DNA from: Prostheceraeus crozeri
Lineage: Eukaryota; Platyhelminthes; Polycladida; Euryleptidae
Direction: 5' to 3'
DNA: 64,000 bases
Assembly: GCA_907163375.1 (NCBI GenBank)
Contig: CAJQUW010008650.1
Coordinates: forward strand, 1 to 64,000
Both the position numbers and the translations under genes were made by a program. The stretch's first letter is position 1. Each line of letters begins with the position of its first letter. Below are positions 43,010 through 53,721 of the stretch, piece after piece. The notes beneath the pieces were generated by a model. That model made no database searches, had not been told where the DNA came from, and saw nothing but the letters and a program-made list of their open reading frames with translations.

Positions 43010-43255
43010 TTGCAAGTGAGTGTCATGTTTGTCTGGCCTAAACCTTACCAACATTTTAGAAGAGAGACGCAGGAGAGTGTGTGGCCGATGATTGTACAAG
43101 CTTATTTTGTTGAACTATCACCACCACCGCCTCCACCACCTAGACGCTTTACCTTTAAGTCTTTTAGGGAATTGAAACTCAATTCGGGTCCTAAGCCCAA
43201 GACATTTAATTTACTGGACAATGACGAAGACCTAGACTTTGGTGAGAAGCTTTAA
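43010..43255 (+). CDS. Proline-rich acidic frame, candidate 5' exon
   Basis: The frame contains ELSPPPPPPPRRFTFKSF and an acidic end NLLDNDEDLDFG. A splice-donor-like GGTGAGAAG follows the acidic run near 43241, and an acceptor (TTCTTTCGTTACAG) lies at 43372 just before the family A start. It may therefore be the first exon of that gene. There is no homologue elsewhere in the window. Confidence 0.35.
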   Translation: MQVSVMFVWPKPYQHFRRETQESVWPMIVQAYFVELSPPPPPPPRRFTFKSFRELKLNSGPKPKTFNLLDNDEDLDFGEKL

Positions 43256-43378
43256 ATCATGTGAATGCTCCAAAAGGTCCTCTTAAGGGCCACCTCATAT
43301 GTCACTGCTAAGCTAACAATTTTCTTTTCTCTGATGATCATGAATGTACTTAGTGGTATTCTTTCGTTACAGACTGCC

Positions 43379-44055
43379 ATGGCCATGAATCCTACTCCAA
43401 CTGCTGCATCACTGAATCCTCAACATCTTGAGCTGTGGAATCCGAAAATTGAAAAGGTAATTCACGGCTATCCTACCAACAAACAACAAGTGCGCTACAA
43501 CGGTGTTCGACTCTATCTTCAAACGCCGGCGGTATACTTACCAAAATGCAAGTAAATCGTTGCGGTCAAAACCTGAGTATCCCTATTGATAATTGGTTAC
43601 GTCAGCAGCTTGACATTTTAGAAGACGTTGTGAGGCAAAAGGCTCTTATTCCCACTGAACTATTACAGTTGTGGCTAGAAAAGAAAACTTCTTATTATAA
43701 ACCATTGTATCGCGGCACTCGCTGCTATATTTTGCAAAGCAAGTATTGTAAATTCACTTCAGGAGTGACAGTTGAACAGTCAGTTGAAACAGAATTGTCA
43801 TCGCTAGGTGCAGGCTTTTATTCTTTTAATATTGAAGTACCTGCTGTTTATGTGGGACCTCATCAATCTGACGGGAATTTGATTTCTCTCAATTTGCGCA
43901 TTGCTCAAATTCATCATCAACCTGAGTTAACAGGACTTGATCACATTGAGAAAGTCATTGATTCTTGTGTCAAAGAGTGTCAAGAACCTGTCATTAAACC
44001 TAAACGTCGTCGCGCATCAAAGAAAGATGGTGCTACCATCAAAGAGAAATCTTAA
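43379..44055 (+). pseudogene. 'Family A' accessory protein, copy 2
   Basis: Two frames that meet near 43550 carry the family: AMNPTPTAASLNPQ at the front; then IPIDNWLRQQLDILEDVV, IPTELLQLWLEKK, GAGFYSFNIEVPAVYVGPHQ and LISLNLRIAQIHHQPE, and a basic tail (KPKRRRASKKDG). The family is present once in element 1 and twice here. The tail suggests nuclear import or nucleic-acid binding. The fold is not recognised. It looks slightly broken. Confidence 0.55.
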
Positions 44056-44206
44056 GTATTGTAATCAGTTAGTATGTAGTGAATGTGGAAAACGTGGTCC
44101 TGCGCGTTACGTTCAAATAAAACATTGTAATCATGTTGTATGTATCTATTGTTATGTAAAGGACAGACATCCTTGTAAAGTTCCTGCTCAATGTATTATC
44201 TCGTAA
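43937..44206 (+). CDS. RING-like zinc protein
   Basis: The conserved part begins near 44060: LVCSECGKRGPARYVQI, then HCNHVVCIYCYVKDRHPC. It matches 12347-12500 in element 1, including the RG-x-x-RY spacing between the first two Cys pairs. The codons before 44056 overlap family A in another frame, in the same register offset as in element 1. The real start is uncertain and could be by splicing. Confidence 0.55.
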   Translation: MITLRKSLILVSKSVKNLSLNLNVVAHQRKMVLPSKRNLKYCNQLVCSECGKRGPARYVQIKHCNHVVCIYCYVKDRHPCKVPAQCIIS

Positions 44207-44228
44207 TTAAGTCTTTTCGATATTGTAG

Positions 44229-44792
44229 GTTGTCATCTTCATATACAGTGAGGGAACACCCATGCAGGAATTGAGTGCTATTGCATTGAGAAAAAGTGAT
44301 CAAACTGTTGTTAGTGTATATCATAGATTTGCCTACTGTCCTCAACACAAAGACGAATGGTCACGACGTCATGTGCATGGACTTGATCCTTCTATTTTGA
44401 TTCATATTGGATTTGTAAATGAAAAGTATTTGATAAGTGATTTCAAACGGTGGCTGTCAGGTTTTCATATTGCTAAAATATTAGGAAATGATTCTGAACT
44501 AGAAGCAACAACACTTCAGTTGCACATTGATAATTTATATTTACCATGTTGGGTAGATCGTGTAAGACCAGACTATCATATGCATTGTGATCATAAGAAG
44601 TTTAGAGATGAAATGATTTTTGATATGGCTGTATGTTTCGGTGAGAGACATCACCTTTACAGACCACCATACCATTGTAATACTAGAAATAAAGCCACCT
44701 ACATTGCAAAACTCTCTTCACGCTGGCATTGTAGTCTCTATGACGTTTATGAATTGTATCTATATTATTGTCAACGGCATGGGTCTATGTAA
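44229..44792 (+). CDS. DEDD-exonuclease-like protein, element 2 copy
   Basis: MQELSAIAL, then VVSVYHRFAYC, WSRRHVHGLDPSIL, LISDFKRWLSGF and LHIDNLYLPCWVDRV match 11626-12294 throughout. The tail (RWHCSLYDVYELYLYYCQRH) lies beyond the region shared with element 1. The similarity begins at 44229, directly after an acceptor-like CGATATTGTAG, upstream of the first ATG (44262). This agrees with the intron inferred in element 1. AATAAA follows near 44873. Its role is probably nucleic-acid processing beside PolB. Confidence 0.5.
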   Translation, partial: VVIFIYSEGTPMQELSAIALRKSDQTVVSVYHRFAYCPQHKDEWSRRHVHGLDPSILIHIGFVNEKYLISDFKRWLSGFHIAKILGNDSELEATTLQLHIDNLYLPCWVDRVRPDYHMHCDHKKFRDEMIFDMAVCFGERHHLYRPPYHCNTRNKATYIAKLSSRWHCSLYDVYELYLYYCQRHGSM

Positions 44793-44880
44793 AACATGTT
44801 TTTACTACTTGTGAATGAGTGATGCTCATTTCATGAAGTGTATTCTGTAATTGTAAATTTTGACTGATGTTGAATAAACT

Positions 44881-45089
44881 TACAGTGGAACATGATTGTT
44901 ATTTCTGTTTTATTCATATTTTTATTAATAGTGGAAGTCATTGAAGCAATGTGAAATCTATAGTCACAACGTTTATGATGGTTTATGATTACAGTGGAAC
45001 ATGATTGTTATTTCTGTTTTATTCGTATTTTTATTAATAGTGGAAGTCATTGAAGCAATGTGAAATCTATAGTCACAACGTTTATGATG
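44881..45089. repeat. 109-bp tandem duplication
   Basis: The block starting TACAGTGGAACATGATTG is repeated once at 44990 with one or two differences. It lies between the DEDD-like gene and the third PolB-N-like gene. Confidence 0.9.
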
Positions 45090-45584
45090 GCGCATCGTAC
45101 ACTCAGTAACCACATGTGTGATTTGACACCTGATCAACAAGGATTCGATGGATTTTTACAAGATTGGAAACTTGCATTTAAAATGAAGATGAATGATATG
45201 AAAATAGTGCTCACTGAAAGCCTTCCTCCCTTCAAAAGATTGATAGAGAGTTTACAACCTCAAGATGTAAAGGGTAGACTCGTTGCTTATATAGAGTTGA
45301 ACGATTTGCAAAAACCACTTCGTTTTGGATCTTATTGCTCAGAATGGATTACTCTTAGTGATTAATTTTATGGTCGTCATATGGAGAAAATTATGGAGAG
45401 AATAGTAGAGACGTTGGAAGGAAATGTGTACGTTGTTAAACATATCATGATTCAACTGAGTGTGTTACATCCGCGACTTTGTTTGATCGTCGACACATTG
45501 TGTAGATGCAATAAAGTTTTCTTTTCACTGAGTATTTTGTATTGGTGTATAGAGCAACATGAGTCATTGCGCTTTGTTAGATAA
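45060..45584 (+). CDS. Stand-alone PolB N-terminal-domain-like protein, copy 3 (diverged)
   Basis: The first frame has GFDGFLQDWKLAFKMKMNDM and VKGRLVAYIEL, corresponding to LRFHRQSL... and ARLVAKIKF in the other copies. The following frame (45381-45584) has HMEKIMERIVETLEGN and KHIMIQLS, corresponding to RHMIKIAERL...IHIQL. The order of both blocks is kept. It is the most diverged of the three free copies and may have a separate role. Its reading structure is uncertain. Confidence 0.45.
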
Positions 45585-45800
45585 ATGAATGCGTATTTGT
45601 TCGAGAAAAGTGGCGTGACACAACATGAGTCATTGCGCTTTGTGCATTACTATCAGGCTCTTTTTTAGATAAATGAATGCGTCTTTGTTCGAGAAAGGGG
45701 TGTGACTAAATATGAGTCATTGCGCTCTGTGCATTACTATCAGGCTCTTTGTTAGATAAATGAATGCGTCTTTGTTCGCTAGAAGGGGTGTGTCACTAAA
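45551..45800. repeat. Tandem repeat with TGAGTCA sites upstream of family A copy 3
   Basis: Three imperfect units (67-86 bp spacing) share ATGAGTCATTGCGCT, AGATAAATGAATGCGT and TTTGTTCG. Each carries an AP-1-like TGAGTCA (45560, 45627, 45713). They look like an upstream control array for the gene starting at 45889. Confidence 0.7.
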
Positions 45801-45888
45801 GTCCACCCACGCAGTCAAATATTCACGTGCGATAACTCTTTGTCACGTAAAAAAAACAGGGAAAATGTGAAAAGGGAAACGCATGTGA

Positions 45889-46527
45889 TTGGAGCTAGGT
45901 CTGCTTATGAAACGGACGACTGAGCTCATGGCAATCATTTCCGTCCTTGCGCTAACCATGCAGTTGCTCGAAGCCATCAACTCCTCTGCTCTCGCACTGG
46001 GTACACTGAAGTCCCTTACTTTAGCATCGGGTAAAAATGCTTTCAATCAAAAGATAACTCATCATGGAGAAGCCGTGACCATAAAAACACCAAGTCATCG
46101 GATAGATTATCTAAAGGTTATGTCAACAAAGTATGGACTGGCCGTGTGTGTGCCGTTAGACTATTGGACACGATTACAATTCAATACTCTTGAAACATTC
46201 CTGAAAGAAAATCTCACCATTCCCAAAGTAATTGTTCGACACAATGGGAAGCGGCCACAAGTTCCCATCATGGAAAGACGATACATGTATGTTCTTATGG
46301 ATAGACACTGTCTCATCATCCATGAAAAGGAGGGCAGCGAATTCGACTTACTCAATTGCAAACCACTCCCCATTTTGGGAAAAGGATTCTACTCCTTCGA
46401 AATTAAAAGTCAAACCATCTACATGGGTCCACGCAGTGACGGAAGGTTGTTTACGTTGAATCCCTATCTTGTCTCCATCACCTTTAAAAATGATGTCCAT
46501 GTTGATGATGATGATCAACTACAGTAA
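45889..46527 (+). CDS. 'Family A' accessory protein, copy 3 (whole frame)
   Basis: The 212-aa frame is the only uninterrupted family member. It contains VCVPLDYWTRLQFNTLETFL, LTIPKVIV, a strand-rich middle, then GKGFYSFEIKSQTIYMGP and GRLFTLNPYLVSI, and an acidic end VDDDDQLQ. The N-terminal 35 residues (MAIISVLALTMQLLEAI) are hydrophobic, like a signal peptide or membrane anchor; alternatively the start lies further in. The function is unknown. Its presence in duplicate in a capsid-less element suggests a role in replication or transcription rather than in the virion. Confidence 0.6.
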   Translation: MELGLLMKRTTELMAIISVLALTMQLLEAINSSALALGTLKSLTLASGKNAFNQKITHHGEAVTIKTPSHRIDYLKVMSTKYGLAVCVPLDYWTRLQFNTLETFLKENLTIPKVIVRHNGKRPQVPIMERRYMYVLMDRHCLIIHEKEGSEFDLLNCKPLPILGKGFYSFEIKSQTIYMGPRSDGRLFTLNPYLVSITFKNDVHVDDDDQLQ

Positions 46528-46809
46528 CACTCTCCACACAATGAGAACGCACCATCGGTCTTTATGAGACCACGGCCTAACGGCCACCCTATCAAGAAAG
46601 AAAATGTACACTTACCATGCCACACATGAACATGACTCTCTCTCCTTCTTTCTTAGGCATACCCTTCTTCACTCAGGTTTTAATCATGTGGTAAACTTCA
46701 GATAACTCTATAGCGCTTTCATCTACGAAGGTTACATCGCGCAATCCTACCCAACTCTTGTCGTGTCATTAACATAGGAGACGGCATTGTATTTATTCGC
46801 ATTCAAGAG

Positions 46810-47250
46810 ATGATTCTACATAATGATCACTGCTACATCGTGATTCCAAAACCCTCATGGGAAAAGTATAAAAGGGAAGTTCACTCAACCCTCATGTCAT
46901 TTATGAGTCATGCTTCCCATCCACATCATCAATGCCATGCGCGAAATGAATCTCAGAAGAGACATCGATTTAGAACTGTTGCACACCCATCTACCCGATT
47001 CAGTCTATCATCGCGGTCGTCCACAAATGTTGGTCATTCGCATGAGCAACGGTCGAAATCTTCAAATCTTTCGCTGCGGCAAAATCCAAGTCCTAGGAAA
47101 CCTTTCTCATTTCGTGAGGCAGTCCATGTGTTACGAAGTCGTCAAGAAAATGCGAACACTCATGCCTCATTTTCGCCTCAGTCCCCTGACACTGAAGAAT
47201 ATAGTAGTGTCTGTTCAATTGAAGATGTTAGTGAATCTAGCCAACATTAA
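46810..47250 (+). CDS. Frame overlapping the TBP-like gene, element 2
   Basis: The frame (extending upstream through INIGDGIVFIRIQEM) has SWEKYKREVHSTLMSF, a Ser/Arg-rich stretch, RKPFSFREAVHVLRSRQ and an acidic end with CSIEDVSES. It parallels 4970-5446 in the same relative register to the TBP-like frame. The upstream part matches the second half of the PC4-like units of element 1. The overlap begins at 46910. Confidence 0.45.
   Translation: MILHNDHCYIVIPKPSWEKYKREVHSTLMSFMSHASHPHHQCHARNESQKRHRFRTVAHPSTRFSLSSRSSTNVGHSHEQRSKSSNLSLRQNPSPRKPFSFREAVHVLRSRQENANTHASFSPQSPDTEEYSSVCSIEDVSESSQH
46866..46875 (+). promoter_or_regulatory. TATA box for the TBP-like gene, element 2
   Basis: GTATAAAAGG begins 44 nt before the ATG at 46910, as in element 1. 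TGAGTCA at 46904-46910 overlaps the start codon. Confidence 0.65.
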
Positions 47251-47449
47251 ATCCAGTAATCATTGTATATTTTATGAAACTGAACTCTTTCCTGCTGCTT
47301 TGATTCGGAAGTGGCATCCTGTACATATTGCAGTGTTTCACAACGGACATTGTATCATGACTGGTTTACGTGATATCAGTAAAGTAGCTGACATTGTTGA
47401 ATCGCTAATGCGTTATCTGTATGAGTCACAGTTAATAGAATCGTGTTAA
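46910..47449 (+). CDS. TATA-binding-protein-like (TBP-fold) protein, element 2
   Basis: This 179-aa frame is homologous to 5115-5663. GRPQMLVIRMSNGRNLQIF and CGKIQVLGNLS stand for the second half of TBP repeat 1. LTLKNIVVSVQLK, then FYETELFPAALIRKW (residues 121-135), VHIAVFHNGHCIMTGLRD and a final helix stand for repeat 2. Conservation is strong in the strands and the ELFPAALI block, while the N-terminal 35 residues differ fully. It is likely a promoter-recognition factor for element genes, several of which have good TATA boxes. The frame is open throughout, although the neighbouring PolB looks broken. Confidence 0.8.
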   Translation: MLPIHIINAMREMNLRRDIDLELLHTHLPDSVYHRGRPQMLVIRMSNGRNLQIFRCGKIQVLGNLSHFVRQSMCYEVVKKMRTLMPHFRLSPLTLKNIVVSVQLKMLVNLANIKSSNHCIFYETELFPAALIRKWHPVHIAVFHNGHCIMTGLRDISKVADIVESLMRYLYESQLIESC

Positions 47450-47468
47450 TCACGTGATGCGTTTTGAA

Positions 47469-47677
47469 TGAGTCATCGCAATGAACTATCGCCCACACTC
47501 TTGTCGGTGAAAAGGTCATCAACAAGGTTCTTCCCTTTATGATGAGTCAGCGCTATTTATACACATGAAATGATATCCACACACGTGTTGGCGAAAAGGT
47601 TTAACAAGACTGATTAGATTCTTATCTAACTGACTGGCACTTTACCCCTTCATGAGTCAGAGCTATTTATAGACATG
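47469..47677. promoter_or_regulatory. Repeated AP-1-like/TATTTATA modules
   Basis: ATGAGTCAGCGCTATTTATA (47542-47561) and ATGAGTCAGAGCTATTTATA (47652-47671) are two copies of one module, each preceded by a GGCGAAAAGG-like word. A third TGAGTCA lies at 47469. On the minus strand they read TATAAATAGC, as in the element 1 promoter at 13384. What they drive is unclear. Confidence 0.45.
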
Positions 47678-48385
47678 GGTCACCAAAGTGGTTGATGTTT
47701 CCTAAGCCGAAGAAATTGTCATGATGTTTCATTCGTTGGTGAGGATGATAACTTACAAACTCTAACATGGTTTTGACTTTATTTTATGCTTTACCTATCT
47801 TGCAAGCGGTTCAGGCGGTTACAGGCGGGTTCATTTATATTTCACCTATCTGACAAACAGCGACATGGTTATAACTTTATTTCTAACTTTACAATCATCA
47901 ACTATTTTTCTAACCCTATCTATCTTACAAAATGATCAAAACTTTTTCTTCTGTCTATTGAGTGAGAATTCCATCTTTATGTCAAAATAAAAACGACACA
48001 GTATGTACATGATATGTTATTCATCATCACAGCCGATTTTCATAGCACCGCACATAGGTCATACTGATGGTAGCAGAAAAAGTTTTTATGGCTCACATCA
48101 CCGGAGAAAACAAAGTCACTCATGTGCAGGGAGAAAACAAAGTCAGGAAAACCAGTTGATATGCAAGTGATGATATGAAGTTATCAGGAGTTGGACGCAT
48201 GTTACAAGGCGCTCACTCACAACGCCGCATAGAAAACGCCATGGAGTGAAAAAGCAAAACATCAAGCACAACAGAGAGGAAGCATTCATCATAATACATC
48301 GCCGGACGGAGGAGAGAAAGTTTCTGTCTCTTGGGTGGAGGTAGATGAGTGTCTGGATGGCCGTACGGTAATCAGTGATTAGGAC
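47678..48385. other. Non-coding gap between convergent TBP-like and PolB genes
   Basis: Repeated CCTATCTTGCAA/ACCTATCTGACAA words and minus-strand AATAAA signals are seen near 47775 and 47870. No coding frame was recognised. Confidence 0.4.
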
Positions 48386-51300
48386 TCATCCAGCATCGCT
48401 TGTCTTCCAAGCTGAGAGACCTCGTTTCTTAAACGTCGTTGTTCTGACTTGATGCGACTGTGATTTTAAGATGGTCATTTCTACTTTTTTAATTTTAAGT
48501 GAATCTAAGGCATCTTGATAGTCCATATGTGTCATTTTTCTAACGATTGACTTCGAGATGCCTTTCGCCCGTTTTATAGAAAGCTCTGAGGATTTTAGCT
48601 TCATGGAGTACATCTTGGGGCGAAGCAAGATCATCTCCTCTATCTGTTTGCCGGCACACTCATCCTTGAAGCAGCCAAGCTTCGCTTTATTTGTGGTAGA
48701 GTAAAGCGGATGGTCAGTGGGATAGTTGGAACTATCAAACTTGGGTGCTAAATATTTTAAAATGTCTTCCTGCATGACTTGGCTAGTGGTTGTCAAAGCT
48801 AGGAAGAAGCTGTCTGTATCGCCTCCTACTAATTCCACATGTTGGATCAATGGACAAGACTTAAATGTGTGGTAAAATAACTTGTACATTTCTAACTTGG
48901 AGTGATCCAAGACAGCTTGACCGACATAAATGGGCTTGCTAAGTTCTACTTTGGATTTTAGCATTTTAAAACCAGTAATGTCGTCGAAAATTACATCATG
49001 GTGACAAAACAACGGCGAGCGACATAACTTGATGCTCGTTTCCGGATCAGTCACGATACCATAGTCCATGCGCTTTCTTGCATCCTCCATGGTTTTACCG
49101 AAGGGGCATTATTCTTAAATTTAAAGAAGTCCTTTTCGAAAGGATTCTTGGATTCAGCCCGTTTCTTACTATTAAATTCTATATACGGTTTTAGAAAGGG
49201 CTTCTGCCTAAACTGGATAGCGCGATGGACTTTGTCAAGTTGCATCCCTATACCTAGATAGAATTCGAGGATGGAATAGTGCACGATGTAATGCTGTTTG
49301 TTCAATTGGGTGAGCAACAACTTCCTAGTGGGTTTATATTTTAAGTCATTTTCCACCTCATATTGCTTATTGTGTTCTTCCATAAAGGGAGAGAACATAT
49401 CTGGACTGACTATGCCAGATTCGGGTGCGAGAGGAAAATCAACTGTCCTATTCTCAATACATTCTGGATAGATGAGGTCGACTTCAAATAAATGACCTAT
49501 GTCGGCCTCATCTCCCAGTGCCATGATGTGTGCTGGATTGGAGAAGTATTCAATGTCATGGGGCTCTACCCATTGGAAGTCAGACTGTGGCAAAGGCTTG
49601 GAGAGTGCACTCCCATACAAATTATTTTGGTCTATGTACATTAAATGCGTGGTTGATCCTATGTCTTGGGTGCTGTTGACAACATGTTTGTTGACAAATG
49701 TTAAGCCACCCCTAATACCACGTTCAAATAACGTGTACATTTCTGCATCTTGCAGTAAATGAATGCTCTCTTTCGTCATCTTGAAGGCTGACTGATAGGA
49801 CAGACCCGGCAGACTAACAAAATGGACGGGGTCTAAGGCGTCCTGTTCTAATGTGACTTTCCTAAAAGTCTCAAACACGTCAGCCAACAGATAGACGTCT
49901 AATTTTAAGTAGGCAAGCATGTAGTCACCAAAAGTGCGACACCTAAATTCTAACCATGCTTGCTCTGCATGCCTATAGTCATCCAGCGAACAGTCCTCAC
50001 CCGTCAAATCATTTTAAATTTATCGATGGACGGAAAGGATGTTTCTTTCAATGTGTCCATTGAACTAAAATAACTATAAGGAAACTCCCCTTTCCGTCGC
50101 ATCAGACTGTTACTTATGTTGGGATAGTCTTTCTTTAAATGTTGAGTGAGGGGAAGTGTTTCTAAATTATTAGCCAACGCGGCTAAGGAAGAAGACATAA
50201 ATTGAAAACTATCTAGAAACTTTATGTCATAGAAGACAGGCTTCCCCTCCTTCGTCTTATCGACTTGTACTTTAGCAGTGATGCACATAAATTTTTCCTT
50301 ACTTTGTGCAATCACTTTGGATGACCAGGATATCATTCTACCGAATCCATGGCGAATGATGATGTCAGCATGATAACATTTAAAGTTATGGAAGATGACG
50401 GGGAGCGTTCGGCGTTTGAGCCTAAGTTTCATATTACATTTACTGCATAAGGCAGACCTAAATTTACCACTGAGATGGCAATGGCCCCTCACTTTCTTAT
50501 GTTGCTGATCATCAAAGGATGAACAGCAGCGGGGACATTTTGTGGCCCTATCAAATTGAAGTTTATCGGCTTCTGTGAAGCACATGGGTTTCCTAGAGAG
50601 TCCGTTGATGAAAACGGACTTTCCTATCTAAAAAGTTGAGGAAGTTTTCAACGCACTCCTCGCCTTGCCACACATGCACCTTATTTTGATTCCTATAATA
50701 TTGATGCCAAACTTCATAACAATGGCTGCTGGCTCATGACTTAGATCTTCTTGTTCAATATAACATTCAATGTCCGCATGGATGGTACATATGGGACTGA
50801 GCTCATTGCCGTTTTCCTCATACCTATAAAATTTATCTTTGGGCATGACTTCCATTTGAAGTTTACCCCGAGAGCACCACTCGTAATGCTGTTCAAAAAT
50901 GGTTTTGACCTAAAACGTCGTATGCAGTGATCACCGTAATAATGTTCGTTGTCACTACTTTGTTGGTGGCGATGCAACTTTGAAATTTTGGGAATGCCAC
51001 AATAATGCCACTCTGGGTGGTTGTCGCTATAGACTAGGAGAAGATTGACAACCCGGTCGAAGTTACTTTGACGGTTGTTATACCTAACGCCCTTTAGACA
51101 TTTTTCCCAGAGTTGGATGACGATCTTAATGTTCTTGAGTTTTTCAAATTGGGCGATGCCTTTAAAATCTAATGTGTTGACATCTAACCCGTCAAACTTA
51201 AGCTCATCCTGCAATTCACGATATTTAGTGATTCGTTCACGATTTATACCTATATAATTATAGTGAAGAATGGAGAGGACGGCATACTTGAAACACTGGG

Positions 51301-53563
51301 ACTGACACTCTACATTGATGACAGCCTTTTTGTCAGCCAGTGCTTTAGGGAGGGTGAAACAACCGCTCCCTTCCAAATTTTCTAAAAGATTGATTTTAAT
51401 GGCTACTTTCTCTATCCCATCAAAGACCAGTCCGCTGTCTCTTTCATTGAATTTATTTAAGTTGCTGACGAGATAGGTTGCATGTCTCTCTATCCACTCG
51501 TTTACATCACCTATGAGATCAGCAGCACAGGAGGCTATCCAAATGGTCACAGTGGACTCTACTTCTCACGTGCTACTGTCTACCTTATTGAAACGAGCAG
51601 TGAGATAGAACATGCCTTTGAGTAATAATCTATCTAAGCTCGCCAACATTTGATGAATCAGGCCTATATTATTCATCAAGAAAGGATGAATATCTTGCTC
51701 AGCTTCAGAGCTTTCTAACTCATAGTCGCGAACGAGCCTCTCAAGGGAAAACTTGCTCGCCTTAGAGTGACGTTGTTGTCAGTGTAAAGCTCAGTGGGAT
51801 GAGTGTGACAGTGTGTGTGAAGAAAGAACAAACTCTGTAGGAAAGGTATTCTGACACGAAGAACAGGAAAAGCCGACGTGCGATGAAGGATGCTTCCTAC
51901 CTGATGACGCTGGTGGTTGCCTCACACTGCCACAGGAACCGCTTTCGATGTGGACTCGCAAGTTGGTGTTGTTGTAGAACGTGCGTCCACAACCTTCACA
52001 CTAGGGTCGTTGAGGGATCGGTCGGCGCTTTCCTCCTCTGCAGGCATTGCCAGCGGTGTGACGTCTCAAATTGTAGGCTGAGGCGAAGACCCTGTCACAC
52101 CGCTGGCATCGAAAGTCCTTCTCTTCGACTTCAATCTCCCTCTCCTCTCCCACTATCTCCAACTCCTGTTCCTCCAGCAATCTCTCCACCAACTTGATGG
52201 AGAGGAGAGGGGGGTCGGCCGCTGCAGGCCGTGGTGGTGATGCTGGGATGACGATGGGACGGGGGGGGGAACGTCGCCGTCCAGGAGGTAGGCAGCCAGA
52301 TCTGTTGAGAAAAGAGATTAGTAGCATGATCATAATTTCAAGTTTGAAGTCTTAGCCCCCTATTTCCCAATCACGGATACTTCCCATCGAAGGACTGTAA
52401 CTCCGGCAACACCGATGGACGCGTAGGAGGTAGGAAATGGACGCGAGCCGAGGGTGGAAGGGTCCTTAGCTTCGGTGTCGGAGGGATGGGGTGACGAGAA
52501 GCAGGCACTGGTGCAGGGACGGGCGCAGGGAGCGTAGCAGGTGGTGGAGGTGGGGCAATAACAATGCCCGAGAGAGGAGTCGCAGCTTGGGCGGAGGTAG
52601 ACGGGTGGGAAGGTAGGGCCGGAAATTTGGCTTCGAATCTCCGCCTCGCGGCTTCCTCCCACTTTTTCATCTTGGCCATATCTGTAGAGAGGAAAGAGAG
52701 ATTAGATAATGAGGCAAAGATGGTGCAAAGGATCTGAAACAGTCTAAACATGAAATGTTAAAAATACTTACACTTGCCAAGCCACTCATAGGCTTCCCCG
52801 ATTGTTCCTTGGGGGACGGGTTCCCCATTACGAAGGCATTCATGTACTAAAAAAGAATGACAGCAAAGATAAGTAGAGCTAAGATTTTGGATTCGGTTTA
52901 AACATGAACAGAATAAGGGAGTGGCTCTTGATTTTAATGAGGATGTCTACCCTAATGATGTTAGTAATGGAGTCAACCTTGATACAAATACTTACATTGC
53001 TCGATGGTAGCCTTTTCCATCTCGACAGCAATGCGGTAGTTCTCAACTTTGTTGAATTCCATTTTCTTGTTAGGATGCAGATTACGTTAGTAGATTTTCA
53101 ATCACTGAAAAGGAAAGATGAGAATCGTTTCATTTGCCTAGTCAACGTTTATCATAGGAACAATCATTGAAGTGACATCTAATGAATTACATTTCACTCT
53201 ACTCCATATCATAAAGACTAACCTTTGTCGAATGGCTGAAGTACTCTGACCTGGCGAGAGAAAGCGTCACGTTGAGTATGAAGTCGAACGCCCAACATGA
53301 GCAACGGCTCAGAGGTTTCGGTCTAACAAACGACGAACAACCCGTGCAACGCAATCCCTCTGCGGCAGTACCCGCCGTCCCGAAGGAACGCTCGAGCAAA
53401 GGAGGTATTACAGCGATGATATGTTTTATGAGCAGAAGATATGATAGCAAGAGACTATTCAACTTGATAGCAAGTCAAAACAAGCTGATAGCAGGAGCTC
53501 ACCGACACTCACCTTGTGAAAGATAAATGTGAAGAGCATAGCTGGTGCACTGCCTTTTAAAAG
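48386..53563 (-). pseudogene. POLB: PolB with multi-exon N-terminal part, element 2 (broken)
   Basis: The body (51834-48386) shows Polinton PolB features in order: the N-terminal domain also found as free genes (51785-51380), TLPKALADKKAVINVECQSQ, CFKYAVLSI, zinc-like CPRCCSSF...HCHLSG, exonuclease and palm parts (YLKLDVYLLADVFETFRK, PGLSYQSAFKM, YIDQNNLYG), GGDTDSFFL and the C-terminal KMYSMKLKS. Upstream are splice-like signals: donor 53512, acceptor 53105, ATG 53062, donor 52995, acceptor 52847, donor 52771, acceptor 52682, acceptor 52312, donor 51900, acceptor 51835. Two C2H2 fingers (FRCQRCDRVF..., CEGCGRTF...) lie at 52070-51900. A TATA-like TTTTAAAAGG lies near 53555. The gene looks broken, with several breaks. 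Confidence 0.88.
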
Positions 53564-53721
53564 ATTTTCCTAAGCGGTGAATGGATGAGACCTCTCGTCC
53601 AATCACAGACGGGATAGAGTTTCCGATGTGCGCACGCACATTTGTAACGCGTTCTTAAAATCGTGTTAGGCAAAAATGTTGTTTAGCAATAGACTCAACC
53701 ATGCCACTGAAGTCAATACAT

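Noticed and set aside
51883-52197. 104-codon plus-strand frame
   Set aside because: It is antisense to the zinc-finger part of PolB, which explains its composition.
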